13,310 nucleotides of DNA, from NCBI GenBank assembly GCA_034696485.1, contig JAQIWT010000975.1, positions 1 to 13,310 on the forward strand, read 5' to 3'. Positions within the stretch are counted from its first letter, which is position 1, and each line of letters starts with the position of its first letter. The stretch is from Isohypsibius dastychi (taxonomy: Eukaryota; Tardigrada; Eutardigrada; Parachela; Isohypsibiidae). This document shows, in pieces, positions 1 to 7,972 of the stretch. Position numbers and translations under genes: made by a program. A model generated the notes under the pieces. The model saw only the letters and a program-made list of their open reading frames with translations, did no database searches and was not told the origin of the DNA.

Positions 1-480
1 ATTTTCAGTGAAGATAGAAATTACATAGTGTTTATTGACGTTCGGTTTGTCAGTACCAACCGAGAATGTACTGTAGAGCATGAACCCATGTGCACAGTTG
101 GTGACCTTTATGGTCTGGCAGAAAAGCGGACTTTGTTCCAGTCAGTTTATTCTGGTTCGGTGACACTGGCACATTTTGCATGAACCAGCTCTCAAGTGGA
201 CACTCTTACTTTGCCGTAGTTTCTTGCTCCACCCAATCAAACCTCAAAATTTAATTTTGACAGCTGCAGAATTATTTCTGCCATCACAATTTAATCAGAA
301 TGCGGTGAAAATAAGCGTGGATGTGGCTGCGTAAGTTGTGTTGCGTGAACTGCACTTAGTGTGGCGTCCTGAAGTTCGCGAATGGTTTCGTCTTGAGTCT
401 CCATTCGCGGAAAACTGGACGTAAACTTGAGCTCCCCGATATCTCACTTCGTCAATATTATTTTCTCCCAGTCAACGGAG
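1..480 (-). repeat. 3' flank of repeat unit, copy 1
   Basis: This non-coding stretch lies downstream of copy 1 on the minus strand. It is clearly similar to 1725-2200, the flank of copy 2. Both contain TTGACGTTCGGTT, a run about 'GCTGGTGACC', and 'AATGCGGTGA..A.AAGCGTG' followed by 'CTCCATTCG.GGA'. The last 210 bases also resemble 8725-8935 next to copy 4. It is therefore part of the duplicated unit, either 3' untranslated region or intergenic spacer. No open reading frame or RNA gene is seen in it. Confidence 0.65.
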
Positions 481-484
481 TATG

Positions 485-599
485 AGCTTGCATAAAATGG
501 CGGCAATTCAGCATTTCGATAGTTTTCCACAAGAGGTGCAGTAGCCATAGTCGGCCCAGGAACGCGAGCGTGGGTGCCGCAGCCATAGCCAGTTTGTGG
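485..599 (-). pseudogene. Remnant of the PPxY tail of copy 1
   Basis: In the same frame after the TAA of copy 1 the sequence still spells the family tail (PQTGYG, PTMATAP, ENYRNAELPPFY). The final SYEEV is replaced by unrelated residues. This is the expected trace of coding sequence that recently fell out of use behind a premature stop. Confidence 0.6.
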
Positions 600-1440
600 T
601 TAGCATGTGCCGGTTAAAGTAATTCCAGGCTGCTTCTTCGCCGCAGACATCCTTCTTTTGTTCATGATGAAGCGACCAAGGACTCGAAGAAGGATGGCTA
701 CGGTTCCACCGAGGATGAATCCCGTAATGATGCTGACCGCTCTACTCACCCGTGTATTCCAATCCTGTAACAAAAACTGGTTGTAACACATTTCAGTTCC
801 AAGATGTTTGTGGTTACATAAGATTCGCTCGAGTCAGATTTGTCGGAAGATCGATAATTCGATGATGACTCGTGATTTGTATTCGAGTACAATTCACGTT
901 CTCTGGCTGCATTGCGTTCAGCTTCTGTCAATTTCGTCCGTCTCTGAGATTCTTCCATGGATCGCTGTAAAAACAGTGTCATTTTTACGCATAGCACAAA
1001 AACTCATCGCTAGATAACTGGTTTACCAGTGACAGACTTGACGCTGCAAAAGGTGGTAGAATTTTCATAAACTGACACTGGACATCATTGCAGCACTTGA
1101 ACCCGTCGGTGCCAAGAAGGGTTCCCATTGCAGGGGTGTGGCAACATGCAAAATTGCACGGGACAGGCAACTACAAGAATTTTCAGTAAAAAACGCGTGA
1201 CATCTCTGGTGAATGACAAGAAAAACTAATATTTACCTTTTCACTGCGTGACAGATATTTCATGCGATCCCAGAAATTCGGTTCCAGTTCCTTGAAAGGC
1301 TTACATTCCCGCGGTGTACAACATTCTTTCCAATTTTGCTTCAGTTCTTCCGTGAGAGAATCGTAACAGCAGGAATAATCACATCCTAAAGACCGGGAAA
1401 CTATCACGCAGAAAACAACGATGGATAAAATTCCTTGCAT
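600..1440 (-). CDS. Cys-module membrane protein, copy 1 (tail truncated by a stop)
   Basis: Four exons join in phase 0: 1440-1237, 1170-1027, 964-818 and 764-600, giving 219 aa. The start was chosen because the same Met precedes the signal peptide in all four copies. Residues 1-19 are a hydrophobic signal. Exons 1 and 2 each carry the cysteine pattern C-x3-CC-x14/15-CC-x4-C. Exon 3 is a charged, Ser-rich stalk. Exon 4 gives one membrane span of about 23 residues followed by a basic stop-transfer segment. After GITLTGTC a TAA codon replaces the Gln codon of the other copies, so the PPxY tail is lost. The tail sequence remains readable beyond the stop down to about 485, but has drifted (LPPFYASS instead of LPPSYEEV). 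The product may be tail-less, or the copy may be decaying. The family is not recognised; the layout resembles WBP1/VOPP1- or Shisa-type proteins without clear sequence homology. Confidence 0.6.
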
Positions 1441-1725
1441 CTTTGGATAACAGTAGACCGAGCAATACAGGTTAAGCTTATGGGATCCAAGAACCTTTCT
1501 GGGCCTCAGGGAATATGACACACTCTACTTCCCGGTTCTACTCTAACCACTCATACGCGTCAGCAATCCGTGTATATTTAGCTGTAGCATGCGTAATCGA
1601 TCGGCAACAGCTAGCGAGTGGGGTCTTGCAATATAGGTACCACACCACTCCTCACAAGATTGACTCTGAGCTATACACGAATAGGTATGAATAGGTTGAC
1701 CTTCAAGAACGTCATCATAGTGTGG
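1441..1725 (-). promoter_or_regulatory. 5' flank / probable promoter of copy 1
   Basis: This is the region upstream of the copy 1 start on the minus strand. It shares 'CAATCCGTGT' (1564-1573) and 'AATCGATCG' (1595-1603) with the 5' flanks of copy 2 (4024-4059) and copy 4 (10082-10117), at comparable order and spacing. The rest has diverged. No confident TATA box was found. Its role as promoter is inferred from position and from conservation between copies. Confidence 0.35.
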
Positions 1726-2200
1726 ATTTTTAGTGAAGATAGGAAACACAGTGATGATTGACGTTCGGTTCAGATGTGTCAGTACCGACCGATAGTCTAA
1801 AGCATGAACACATCTGCCCAGCTGGTGACCATTACAATCTGACAAAAAAGCGAAATTCGTTTTACTTAGTTCACTATGGTTCGGTGACGCTAGACTAGCA
1901 CGTTTTGCATGAACCAGCTCTCAGATGGTTACTCTTATAATTTTGCCATATTTTCCTGTTACAAAGCATCAAAAGGTCAAAGTGAATTTTGACAGATGCA
2001 GATATTTCCACCATTGCAATCAGAATGCGGTGAGGAGAAGCGTGAATGTGGTTTCGTAAGTTGTGTTGCATGAACTTCACTTAGGTATGGCGTCGGGCAG
2101 TTCATGAACTGGTGTCGTCTCCAGTCTCCATTCGTGGAGAACTGAACGTACATTTGAGATTCCTCGATTTCTCACTTCGACATCTCTATTTTTTTCCGGT
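1725..2200 (-). repeat. 3' flank of repeat unit, copy 2
   Basis: This is the counterpart of bases 1-480 and continues directly into the last exon of copy 2 (stop at 2209). The match includes the TTGACGTTCGGTT region near 1758 and the 'AATGCGGTGAGGAGAAGCGTG' region near 2023. It places copies 1 and 2 in head-to-tail tandem with a unit of roughly 1.7 kb before the element insertion. Small reading frames here are not supported as genes. Confidence 0.65.
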
Positions 2201-2208
2201 CAGCGGAG

Positions 2209-3877
2209 TTAAACTTCTTCGTAAGATGGCGGCAGGTCAGCATCTTTGTAGTTTTTCACGCGAGGTGCAGTCGCCATCGTCGGCACAGAAACGCGAGCGT
2301 GGTTGTTGCCGCCATATCCAGTCTGAGGCTGGTATGTGCCGGTTAGAGTAATTCCCGGCTGCTTCGACGCCGCAGACATCCTGTTGATTTTTTTCACGAT
2401 GAAACGGCCAAGGGCCCGAAGAAAAATTGCCATGGTTCCACCGAGGATGAATCCCGTGATATAGCCGATTGCTCTACTTCCTCTTCTATTCGAATCCTGT
2501 AACAGAATTGGTTGTAACACATTTTGATTCCGTGATGTTTGTTTTACATGAGATGGATCTTCAGATGTATCAGAAGATCGATAATTCGATGAACGATGAT
2601 CGATGATCGATTGAAACCGTTTTTTGAACCTCCAGTTTTATTGAACCCGGGGTTCAAAAAACCCGCTTTTTTGAACCCCGACGGGTTCAAAAAACCCGTT
2701 TTTTCGAACTCGACCGTTTTTTCGAACCGGTTCAAAAAACCCGCAATTTTGAACCCCTCGGTTAAAAAAAACCGTTTTTTCGAACCCCATGGAAAACTGT
2801 CGGAAAAAGTTGATTTCAATTTTTGAGGTGGTTTTTTCTCACGTCTGTTGATTTGTTTTTGCAAAAATCTGTCGTTATTCAGACTTTGGAAACTCGGCAG
2901 ACACGTGCGGTCCAAAAACTGAGATTTAAGTCAAAAAACATTCAGTCGGCAAACGATTAATTCATTCAAATAGCCCGAAACTGAACATCAAATGACTGAA
3001 ACACTCATAACTTAAAATAAAGTTTTCAAGTTTTTGGTTACATTCGAATGAGCGGTGCATAAAAATCAGTCGTTGATGAGCTGACGAAGCGTGTTCCTGA
3101 CTCGAAGCCCAATTTTTTGACCACTCGTGTTGTTCGAGTTTCCAAAGTCACAATAATGAAAGATTTTTGCAAGAACAAACCAACAGACGTTGAAAAAACC
3201 ACCTCAAAAGCTGAATTCAACTTTTTCCGACAGTTTTCCATGGGGTTCGGAAAAACGGTTTTTTTGAACCGAGGGGTTCAAAATTGCGGGTTTTTTGAAC
3301 CCCGGGTTCAATAAAACTGGGGGTTCAAAAAAACGGTTACAATCGATTGACGTTCAGCTTCTAACAATTTGGTTCGTCTCTGAGATTCTTCCATTGATCG
3401 CTGTAAAAACAGCGAGATTTTTACGCAAGCGCAGAACAACATGTCGCTAGATGACTGGTTTACCAGGGAAAGACTTGAGCTTGCAAATGGCGGTAGAGTT
3501 TTCCAGAACTGACATTTGGCATCATTGCAGCAATTAAGCCCATTGGAACCAAGAAGGGACCCCGCCGTAGGGGTGAGGCAACACGCGAAATTGCATGGTA
3601 CAGGCAACTACAAGGATACACAGTAAAGATTGCGTGACCCTTCTGGTGAATCACAAGGAAAACCGATATTCACCTTTTCACCGCGTGACAGGTACTTCGT
3701 GCGATTCCAGGAATCTGGTTCCAGTTTCTTGAAAGGCTCACATTCTTCTGGTGTGCAACATTCTTTCCACTCTTGTTTCAGTTCTTCCGTGAACGAATCG
3801 TAACAACAGTAATAATCACATCCTAAAGACCGGGAAACTATCACGCACAAACTAAGAACAACTAGAATTCCTTGCAT
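2209..3877 (-). pseudogene. Cys-module membrane protein, copy 2, split by a 742-bp insertion
   Basis: Exons 1 (3877-3674) and 2 (3607-3464) are intact: a signal peptide and two modules of pattern C-x3-CC-x14/15-CC-x4-C. Exon 3 starts at 3400, reads RSMEESQRRTKLLEAER and then runs into an inverted-repeat element at about 3347. Exon 3 sequence resumes at about 2605 after loss of roughly 45-50 bp relative to copy 1. Its donor (CAT|GTAAAAC) is preserved, and exon 4 (2496-2209) is complete, with the membrane span and a tail ending exactly at PPSYEEV. Translation through the junction stops inside the element. Unless the element is spliced out, only a secreted two-module fragment could be made. The good preservation of exon 4 suggests that the insertion is recent. 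Confidence 0.75.
2606..3347. mobile_element. 742-bp foldback / long-TIR MITE-like element
   Basis: The two ends are inverted copies of each other. Both begin ATCGATTG(A/T)AACCGTTTTTT and run inward for 2606-2919 (left) and 3347-3112 (right). They share landmarks such as CCAGTTTTATTGAACCCGGG, CCCATGGAAAACTGTCGGAA and GACTTTGGAAACTC. The left arm is about 78 bp longer because of extra TTTTTTGAACC / GGTTCAAAAAA palindromic sub-repeats. A unique spacer of roughly 190 bp (2920-3111) separates the arms and contains no convincing gene, so the element is non-autonomous. No clear target-site duplication is visible; the left edge carries a 7-mer array (CGATGAA, CGATGAT, CGATGAT, CGATTGA at 2588-2615). 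The superfamily is unknown. Confidence 0.8.
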
Positions 3878-4130
3878 TCTTGGAAAATGCTAAACCGTGG
3901 AACATAAGAAAAAGCACAGGGCGAGTTCGTATTTCAATGTCAGAGAATGTTTACGTGTAACTCACTCTTCTTCCCACTCTAAGGCACGGCTTATAATACT
4001 CACTCCCGTCGTGCAAGAATCTACAATCCGTGTGTTGCATTACCTTCCGCGATCGATCGACAAATCAGGAAGAGCGAGATTCATCCTAGGCCACGTATTC
4101 AATGAGTGATGTGGGCCTGAGCACCAACCA
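3878..4130 (-). promoter_or_regulatory. 5' flank / promoter of copy 2
   Basis: This flank aligns along most of its length with 9933-10180 upstream of copy 4. Shared landmarks are TCAGAGAATGTTTACATG-like sequence, 'GTCGTGCAAGA', 'CCGTGTGTTGC' and CGATCGATCG (4050-4059). A TATA-like box, ATTATAAG on the minus strand, lies at 3991-3998, about 115 bp before the start codon. At the equivalent place copy 4 has a weaker TTTACAAG. Promoter function is inferred. Confidence 0.45.
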
Positions 4131-4371
4131 AGAAGATCTTCTTGATGTCACGGTAGATGTTCAAGGCTGACATTCGAAACTCCTATCAACGTTTGCCCAA
4201 CATAAGCCGAAAGCTCGAGATTTTCTTTTTCAGACCCACTCACAGACCCACTCAGACCCTCTTCCCTACATTCAGGCAACTGTTCTTGCTGAAAGTCACG
4301 AACAATAGAACCACATACTTAAGTCATTTCATCGTTATTTGGCGGCTAGACCAAAGTGTTGGGCCACAGTA
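4131..4371 (-). other. Spacer between copy 2 and the carboxypeptidase pseudogene
   Basis: This non-coding sequence is alignable with about 10170-10440 next to the other carboxypeptidase copy (shared GATGTGGGCCTGA, TTCAAGGCTG, AGCTCGAGA and TTTTTCAG). It has a small tandem duplication of 'CAGACCCACTCA' near 4232-4255 that the other copy lacks. The part nearest the gene still carries the former C-terminal codons of the carboxypeptidase, displaced by an indel. Nothing else is seen. Confidence 0.5.
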
Positions 4372-5116
4372 TCAGCATTTCATGACAACTAGCGCCTCAA
4401 ACGTTTCGATGCCACTCGGTATGATTTGATCAGGTGGCAGAAGAAAACCGTAAGTCCCTCGGTCTCTCAGTGCGATGGTATAAACGTAACTGGTCCCGGC
4501 TTTCCATTTCGCCCAATCATCCGACGCTCCAGCTGATAACGACAACTGACCTAGATTTTTTAACATATCGTATTTCATCCCTAGGACATACCGGTCTTCA
4601 GTGGCCGAACACATCATACCTCCAAGGACGAACAAAGAATCGGCCACACATGTCATGTTGAGTTGGGAATACAGTGCTTCGACTGCTCGTCTGCCCAAAT
4701 CAACTTATTAAAAGCAGTCTGTAGTTTAACTGATATAAGGTGCGTGGTTTCATGACATGTTCCTGATGATCTGGCAACGGTTCGCCGGGGTAACCCCAAG
4801 GTGTTAGAAATCCCTGTGCGGCCGAATGAAAAATTCAAGTATGCTTTGATGACATCTTTTCGTTCAAGAACTGCCTCGCTCAACATTAAGTTCTCCGGCT
4901 CTGAGAGACCATACTGTGCGGCAAAAGTTTCACTACAAGGGTCTTGTTTCGCTCCCGGCTCTGCACAGCAAAAATGGCAGATCGGAGAGCCGGTCAGCAT
5001 GTGTTGGAAATGGAAGCCTACCCACCCAGTGGAAGTCATAGTTGCGATTACGGTCCACACTAACGCATGCATCATGAAATAGGGTTCAGCCTTCGAGAAC
5101 GTCGCCATAATCTGGC
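4372..5116 (-). pseudogene. M14A zinc carboxypeptidase, 5'-truncated pseudogene
   Basis: This aligns with exons 8-11 of the gene at 10448-12356; the exons encoding the signal peptide, propeptide and HxxE zinc motif are absent. Homologous exons are 5116-5022, 4960-4757, about 4703-4620 and 4550-4372. Several lesions are visible. A +1 shift after RLWRRSRR gives a stop in the first exon. A +1 T-run change sits just before the FHS zinc-ligand motif. A G-to-A change moves the acceptor of the third exon by one base. The catalytic Glu of the ELRD motif is Ala (YTIALRD). A 4-bp insertion near the end removes the C-terminus. The last two exons, [11 protein letters not shown] to [12 protein letters not shown], still read openly through a 69-bp stop-free intron. 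A functional enzyme is excluded. Confidence 0.85.
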
Positions 5117-5185
5117 CTGACATCAGCGGTCGAGAAACATTTGTGTTAGTTTTGCGAACACAATCACCGCTTTCTGTCGTTTTAC
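5117..5185 (+). repeat. Displaced copy of the upstream region of the plus-strand gene
   Basis: About 65 bp from 5120 match 12940-13005 closely: AGCGGTCGAGAAACATT, then GTGTTA, TTTTGCGAA, ACAATC and CCGCTTTC. In block 2 this sequence lies about 130 bp before the plus-strand start codon and about 600 bp beyond the carboxypeptidase start. Here it abuts carboxypeptidase exon 8 directly. The intervening gene half and intergenic DNA are therefore missing in block 1. Confidence 0.75.
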
Positions 5186-5333
5186 AAGTGGAGTGGTGGA
5201 TATCTGGAGGTATAGATAGCTTAGGTGAAATTAGTTACAAATTTCATAAAGATTTGTTCTCTCAGATGAAATGTGTGTTTGTGAATCATCATTTACTTAT
5301 GTAGTTGTTGAGGCACCCAACATCGAACACAGC

Positions 5334-5721
5334 TTAAAATTCGGAGTCTGTCAACACTGTGCAGAGCATTGATTTCCTGTTTCCTGCCTCAAACTGGCAG
5401 CTATCGATCAGCCTCGGCGCGCAAGGCACAACCGATTTCTAATTAGCAAAAAAGTTGGCGCTAATTTGTTCAAAATATTTAGCGTATTAACGCGCGTAGA
5501 TCATTGCAGAGTTACTGGATGCGGATTCAGATTTCACAGGGCGAAACTGGATGAGTGTTTGTGTTTCTGGTTTCTTCCTCGTACTTACCAAAATATCAGT
5601 GAGGCCGAAGAACAGATCTTCATCAACCTTTGGGTGACATGAGAACGATGAATATCTATGTTGATTTGGTGTGCCGTCCAGCAAACCAAAGCCAGGGGGA
5701 GGGCAGAATTTTAATTGAATC
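5334..5721 (-). CDS. Candidate fragment of an unrecognised Cys-containing protein
   Basis: This is a tentative model. A possible exon at 5721-5589 follows a good acceptor (GTGGTTTTCAG) and ends at a consensus donor (TTG|GTAAGTAC). A second possible exon at 5438-5334 follows CTTTTTTGCTAATTAG and ends with TAA; both boundaries are phase 0. The joined product would contain FCPPPGFGLLDGTPNQ, SFSCHPK, KSVVPCAPRL and DSCQFEAG, five cysteines in all. No upstream exon or start is found that fits with confidence, and no family is recognised. The same stretch also has plus-strand reading frames. It may be a gene fragment or chance. Confidence 0.2.
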
Positions 5722-6120
5722 CTGAAAACCACGATGTTGGTGGTGGGTCCGCAGTGGCATCATTCATTGGGAGCTGAGCCGGTGACCTTCACGATTTCGG
5801 AATCTAGATTTCGAAAGCTCGACACTTGCATGTTTCCATACAACGCATATCCTCAACTGATCACTTATATGGTCGTCATGTTTCAGAATTTTGTACACCA
5901 CACGAGAACTAGATTTTGTTAGCTGCAGATCCCATTCCCATCATTTCAGGCTCTGTCCTGGATGAAGGAAAAAATGCCGCAGAAGAAACAGAATGTGGTT
6001 TTTCAAGCCGGATCATAAGAAGTGGACTAAAAATGTAAATGTACTCGAAATGTAAATGGTTTCCAAAATATTCCAAAAAAACTAAGTCAACAAATCTTCT
6101 TTCGTCGAGCTCCATGAATT
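5722..6120. other. Gene-free stretch between blocks
   Basis: Open frames occur on both strands (for example 5734-5922 plus and 5909-6115 minus), but they have no recognisable motif, no consistent splice context and no counterpart in the other block. The right end from about 6120 merges into the 3' flank shared by the membrane-protein copies. I see no RNA gene or repeat here. Confidence 0.4.
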
Positions 6121-6138
6121 ATCTCGTTTCGACGTCAA

Positions 6139-6350
6139 CTATCCTTTCCTGGTCAACGCAGTAAAGACTTCTTCATAAGATGGCGGCAGGTCAGCATCTT
6201 GATAATGTTCCACAGGAGGTGCAGTCGCCATCGTCGGTATTGAAACGGGGGCGGGGTTATTGAAGCCATGGTCAGTCTGCGATGGATTTGAGCCATTTAC
6301 AACAACTTCCGGCTGGGCTTTGACCAGATTGCTCCGCCGCCGTATGCACC
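6139..6350 (-). pseudogene. Out-of-frame PPxY tail of copy 3
   Basis: In the frame ending at 6139 the sequence encodes the family tail: QPEVVVNG, SQTDHGFNN, SIPTMATAPP, DADLPPSYEEV and a short VFTALTRKG extension like that of copy 4. It is separated by a single-base-type frameshift, somewhere in about 6325-6350, from the frame that carries the membrane span. The tail itself is well preserved, so the shift is either recent or a sequence error. Confidence 0.7.
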
Positions 6351-7333
6351 CCGTTTCCTTTACACATACCAACGCAGACGGCCAACACAATGCAGGTTGC
6401 TACCAGGCCGAATATAATCAAAATCATTGTGCCGTATGATAGGCTTTCTCCTTTCTTGAAATTCTGCGGGACAACTGGTTGTAACACAATTTCGTGCGAA
6501 GACTTTTCTTTTATAGCAGATCGATATTCCTCAGACTCGTCGGGAGAATGGTAATTCGAGGGTGACTTGGGAATTGTGTTCGAGGAAGATTCAAGTTGTC
6601 TGGCTGCATTGCGTTCAGCTTCTGCCAAACTGGTCCGTCTGCGAGATTCCTCCATGAATCGCTGTGAAAACAGCGATATTTTTACGCATCTCAGAGCAAC
6701 CCATCTCTAGATGACCGTTTTACCAGATTACCTCATATTCGTCGGAAGAATGATCATTTGACGATGATTCGGGAATTGCGTTCGAGTAAGATTCACGTTC
6801 TCTGGCTGCATTGCGTTCTGCCAAACTGGTCCGTCCGTAAGATTCTTCCATGAATCGCTGTGAAAACAGCGATGTATCTACGCATCGCAGACTAACTTAT
6901 CGCTAGATGACTGATTTACCATTGACAGACTTGATCTTGCAAATGGTGATAGAGTTCTCCAGAACTGACACTGGGCACCATTGCAGCACTTGAACAAATT
7001 GGAGCCAAAAAGGCCTCCCATTCTAAGGGTGAGGCAACACGCAAACTCGCACGGGACAGGCAGCTACAAGAATTCATCATAAAAAATGCGGGACATTTCT
7101 GGTGAATGGCAAGAAAAACTCATATTTACGTCTTCACTGCGCGACAGGTAGTTCATGTGATCCCAGGAATCTGGTTCCAGTTCCTTGAAAGGCTTACATT
7201 CCCGCGGTGTACAACATTCTTGCCAGTTTTGTCTCAGTTCTTTCGAGAACGAATCGTAACAACAGAAATAATCACATCCTAAGGACTGGGAAACTATCAC
7301 GCAGAAAACAACGACGGATAAAATTCCTCGCAT
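6272..7333 (-). CDS. Cys-module membrane protein, copy 3 (rearranged)
   Basis: Exons: 7333-7130 (signal peptide and first Cys module), 7063-6920 (second Cys module), 6857-6732 (stalk exon 3a), then 6661-6272. The last one fuses a second stalk exon 3b, the former intron 3 and the membrane exon. The conceptual protein is 287 aa. The membrane span (MILIIFGLVATCIVLAVCVG) is more diverged than in other copies. Two changes are peculiar to this copy. Intron 2 plus exon 3 is tandemly duplicated, and the intron 3 donor GT has become AT, leaving a 51-bp stop-free former intron in frame (6514-6464). After the span a frameshift leads to a stop at 6272, so the PPSYEEV tail at 6139-6350 is not translated. 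The copy may be a variant gene or an early pseudogene. Confidence 0.55.
6530..6919 (-). repeat. Tandem duplication of intron 2 plus exon 3 in copy 3
   Basis: The segment 6919-6732 (intron 62 bp plus exon 126 bp) and the segment 6731 to about 6530 (intron 70 bp plus exon) are similar throughout. Each has a GTAATC/GTAAATC donor, the hairpin CGCTGTTTTCACAGCG at the acceptor, RFMEES, RTSLAE, NAAR and a Ser-rich end. Both exon copies keep phase 0, so either can be included. Confidence 0.75.
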
Positions 7334-7360
7334 CTTTGGATAACGGTAGACCGAGGGTCA

Positions 7361-7845
7361 TACGAGAATTAGATACCAACACCGTTCACGTTTTTTTGGA
7401 TGGAGCTGGAGCTGGACGGAATTAGATTTTCCAAGAACGGAACTGAACGGAAAGGATTCACTTTATGACGGAAGTTCCATACGGGGAGATCCGCTCCGCT
7501 TCTATGTGCGAAGCGGAAGTGGAACCGCTTATCGCGTCGGTTTGCTTAGCGCAGCGGGAAGGGGGGGGGAGAGAATTCGGGGGTTCGTATAGGGGGGGGG
7601 GGGCTCCCTGGATCTAGGGGGAAAATTCCCCTCCTCCCCCAGAAATCCACCACTGTTTATGACGGAACTGAACTGGACGGAAAACAAATCTGCTTTTCAG
7701 CGAACTGAACGGAACCGAACCGAAAAGAATTCAGTAAGGCGAAGTTCAAACCATACTGTGTGAGTGAGTTAAACCCGAATCTGCCTGCATTCAGTTCCGT
7801 TCACGCAGCAGAACCGTTCAGTTCAGTTCTGCAATGATTGAGCAC
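7361..7845. repeat. G-rich repeat insertion upstream of copy 3
   Basis: Similarity to the 5' flank of copy 4 stops soon after the start codon region ('CGAGG.TCATA' near 7360), and unusual sequence follows. GGAACTGAACGGA-like motifs occur in direct orientation at about 7438-7452, 7664-7679 and 7700-7713, and inverted at about 7791-7803 and 7813-7830. A hairpin CCGCTTC/GAAGCGG lies at 7496-7516, and runs of G at 7561-7569 (9) and 7592-7603 (12). No coding capacity is convincing. It looks like an inserted non-autonomous repeat; its exact ends are uncertain. Confidence 0.5.
7556..7642 (+). other. G-run cluster with quadruplex potential
   Basis: On the plus strand runs of G3, G9, G5, G12 and G5 occur within about 65 bases, followed by C-rich CCCCTCCTCCCCC. 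The first four runs alone satisfy the usual G-quadruplex pattern. Long homopolymers are also prone to sequencing-length error. Confidence 0.6.
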
Positions 7846-7972
7846 TCAGAAAAACAAATTTTCCGCTTTATTTTGTTTTTTCAAAGCACAGAACAATCAC
7901 GGTTATCACGACATGCGAAATTGTCTTTCAGCAATCACAACTGCTCACCGTTCAGAGAATGTTCACATACAG

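Noticed and set aside
28-36. AATAAA on the minus strand as polyadenylation signal of copy 1
   Set aside because: It is over 560 bp beyond the stop and is not conserved at the matching position (about 1755) of copy 2.
1543-1845. A 100-codon minus frame upstream of copy 1
   Set aside because: It crosses from the promoter region into the 3' flank of the next unit and has no equivalent frame in the homologous flank at 1-120.
2544-2915. Long open frames on both strands in the left arm of the foldback element (FKKPxFLNP repeats)
   Set aside because: The peptide repeats come directly from the palindromic GAACC/GGTTC arrays, appear on both strands and have no start or splice context. They are low-complexity shadows of the repeat.
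4372-4698. A 108-codon frame with intact carboxypeptidase C-terminal motifs as a stand-alone gene
   Set aside because: It is exons 10-11 of the pseudogene read through a stop-free intron. It has no signal peptide, propeptide or zinc-binding motif, and its catalytic Glu is Ala.
4653-5123. A 156-codon minus frame across the carboxypeptidase pseudogene
   Set aside because: Part of it follows the wrong frame and crosses introns; only the short [15 protein letters not shown] stretch is true carboxypeptidase sequence, so it is not a separate gene.
6324-6382. A 57-bp intron starting GTATGT after the membrane span of copy 3 that would rejoin the PPxY tail
   Set aside because: Removing it keeps the wrong frame (57 is a multiple of three), and the other copies have exon sequence there. 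A frameshift fits better.
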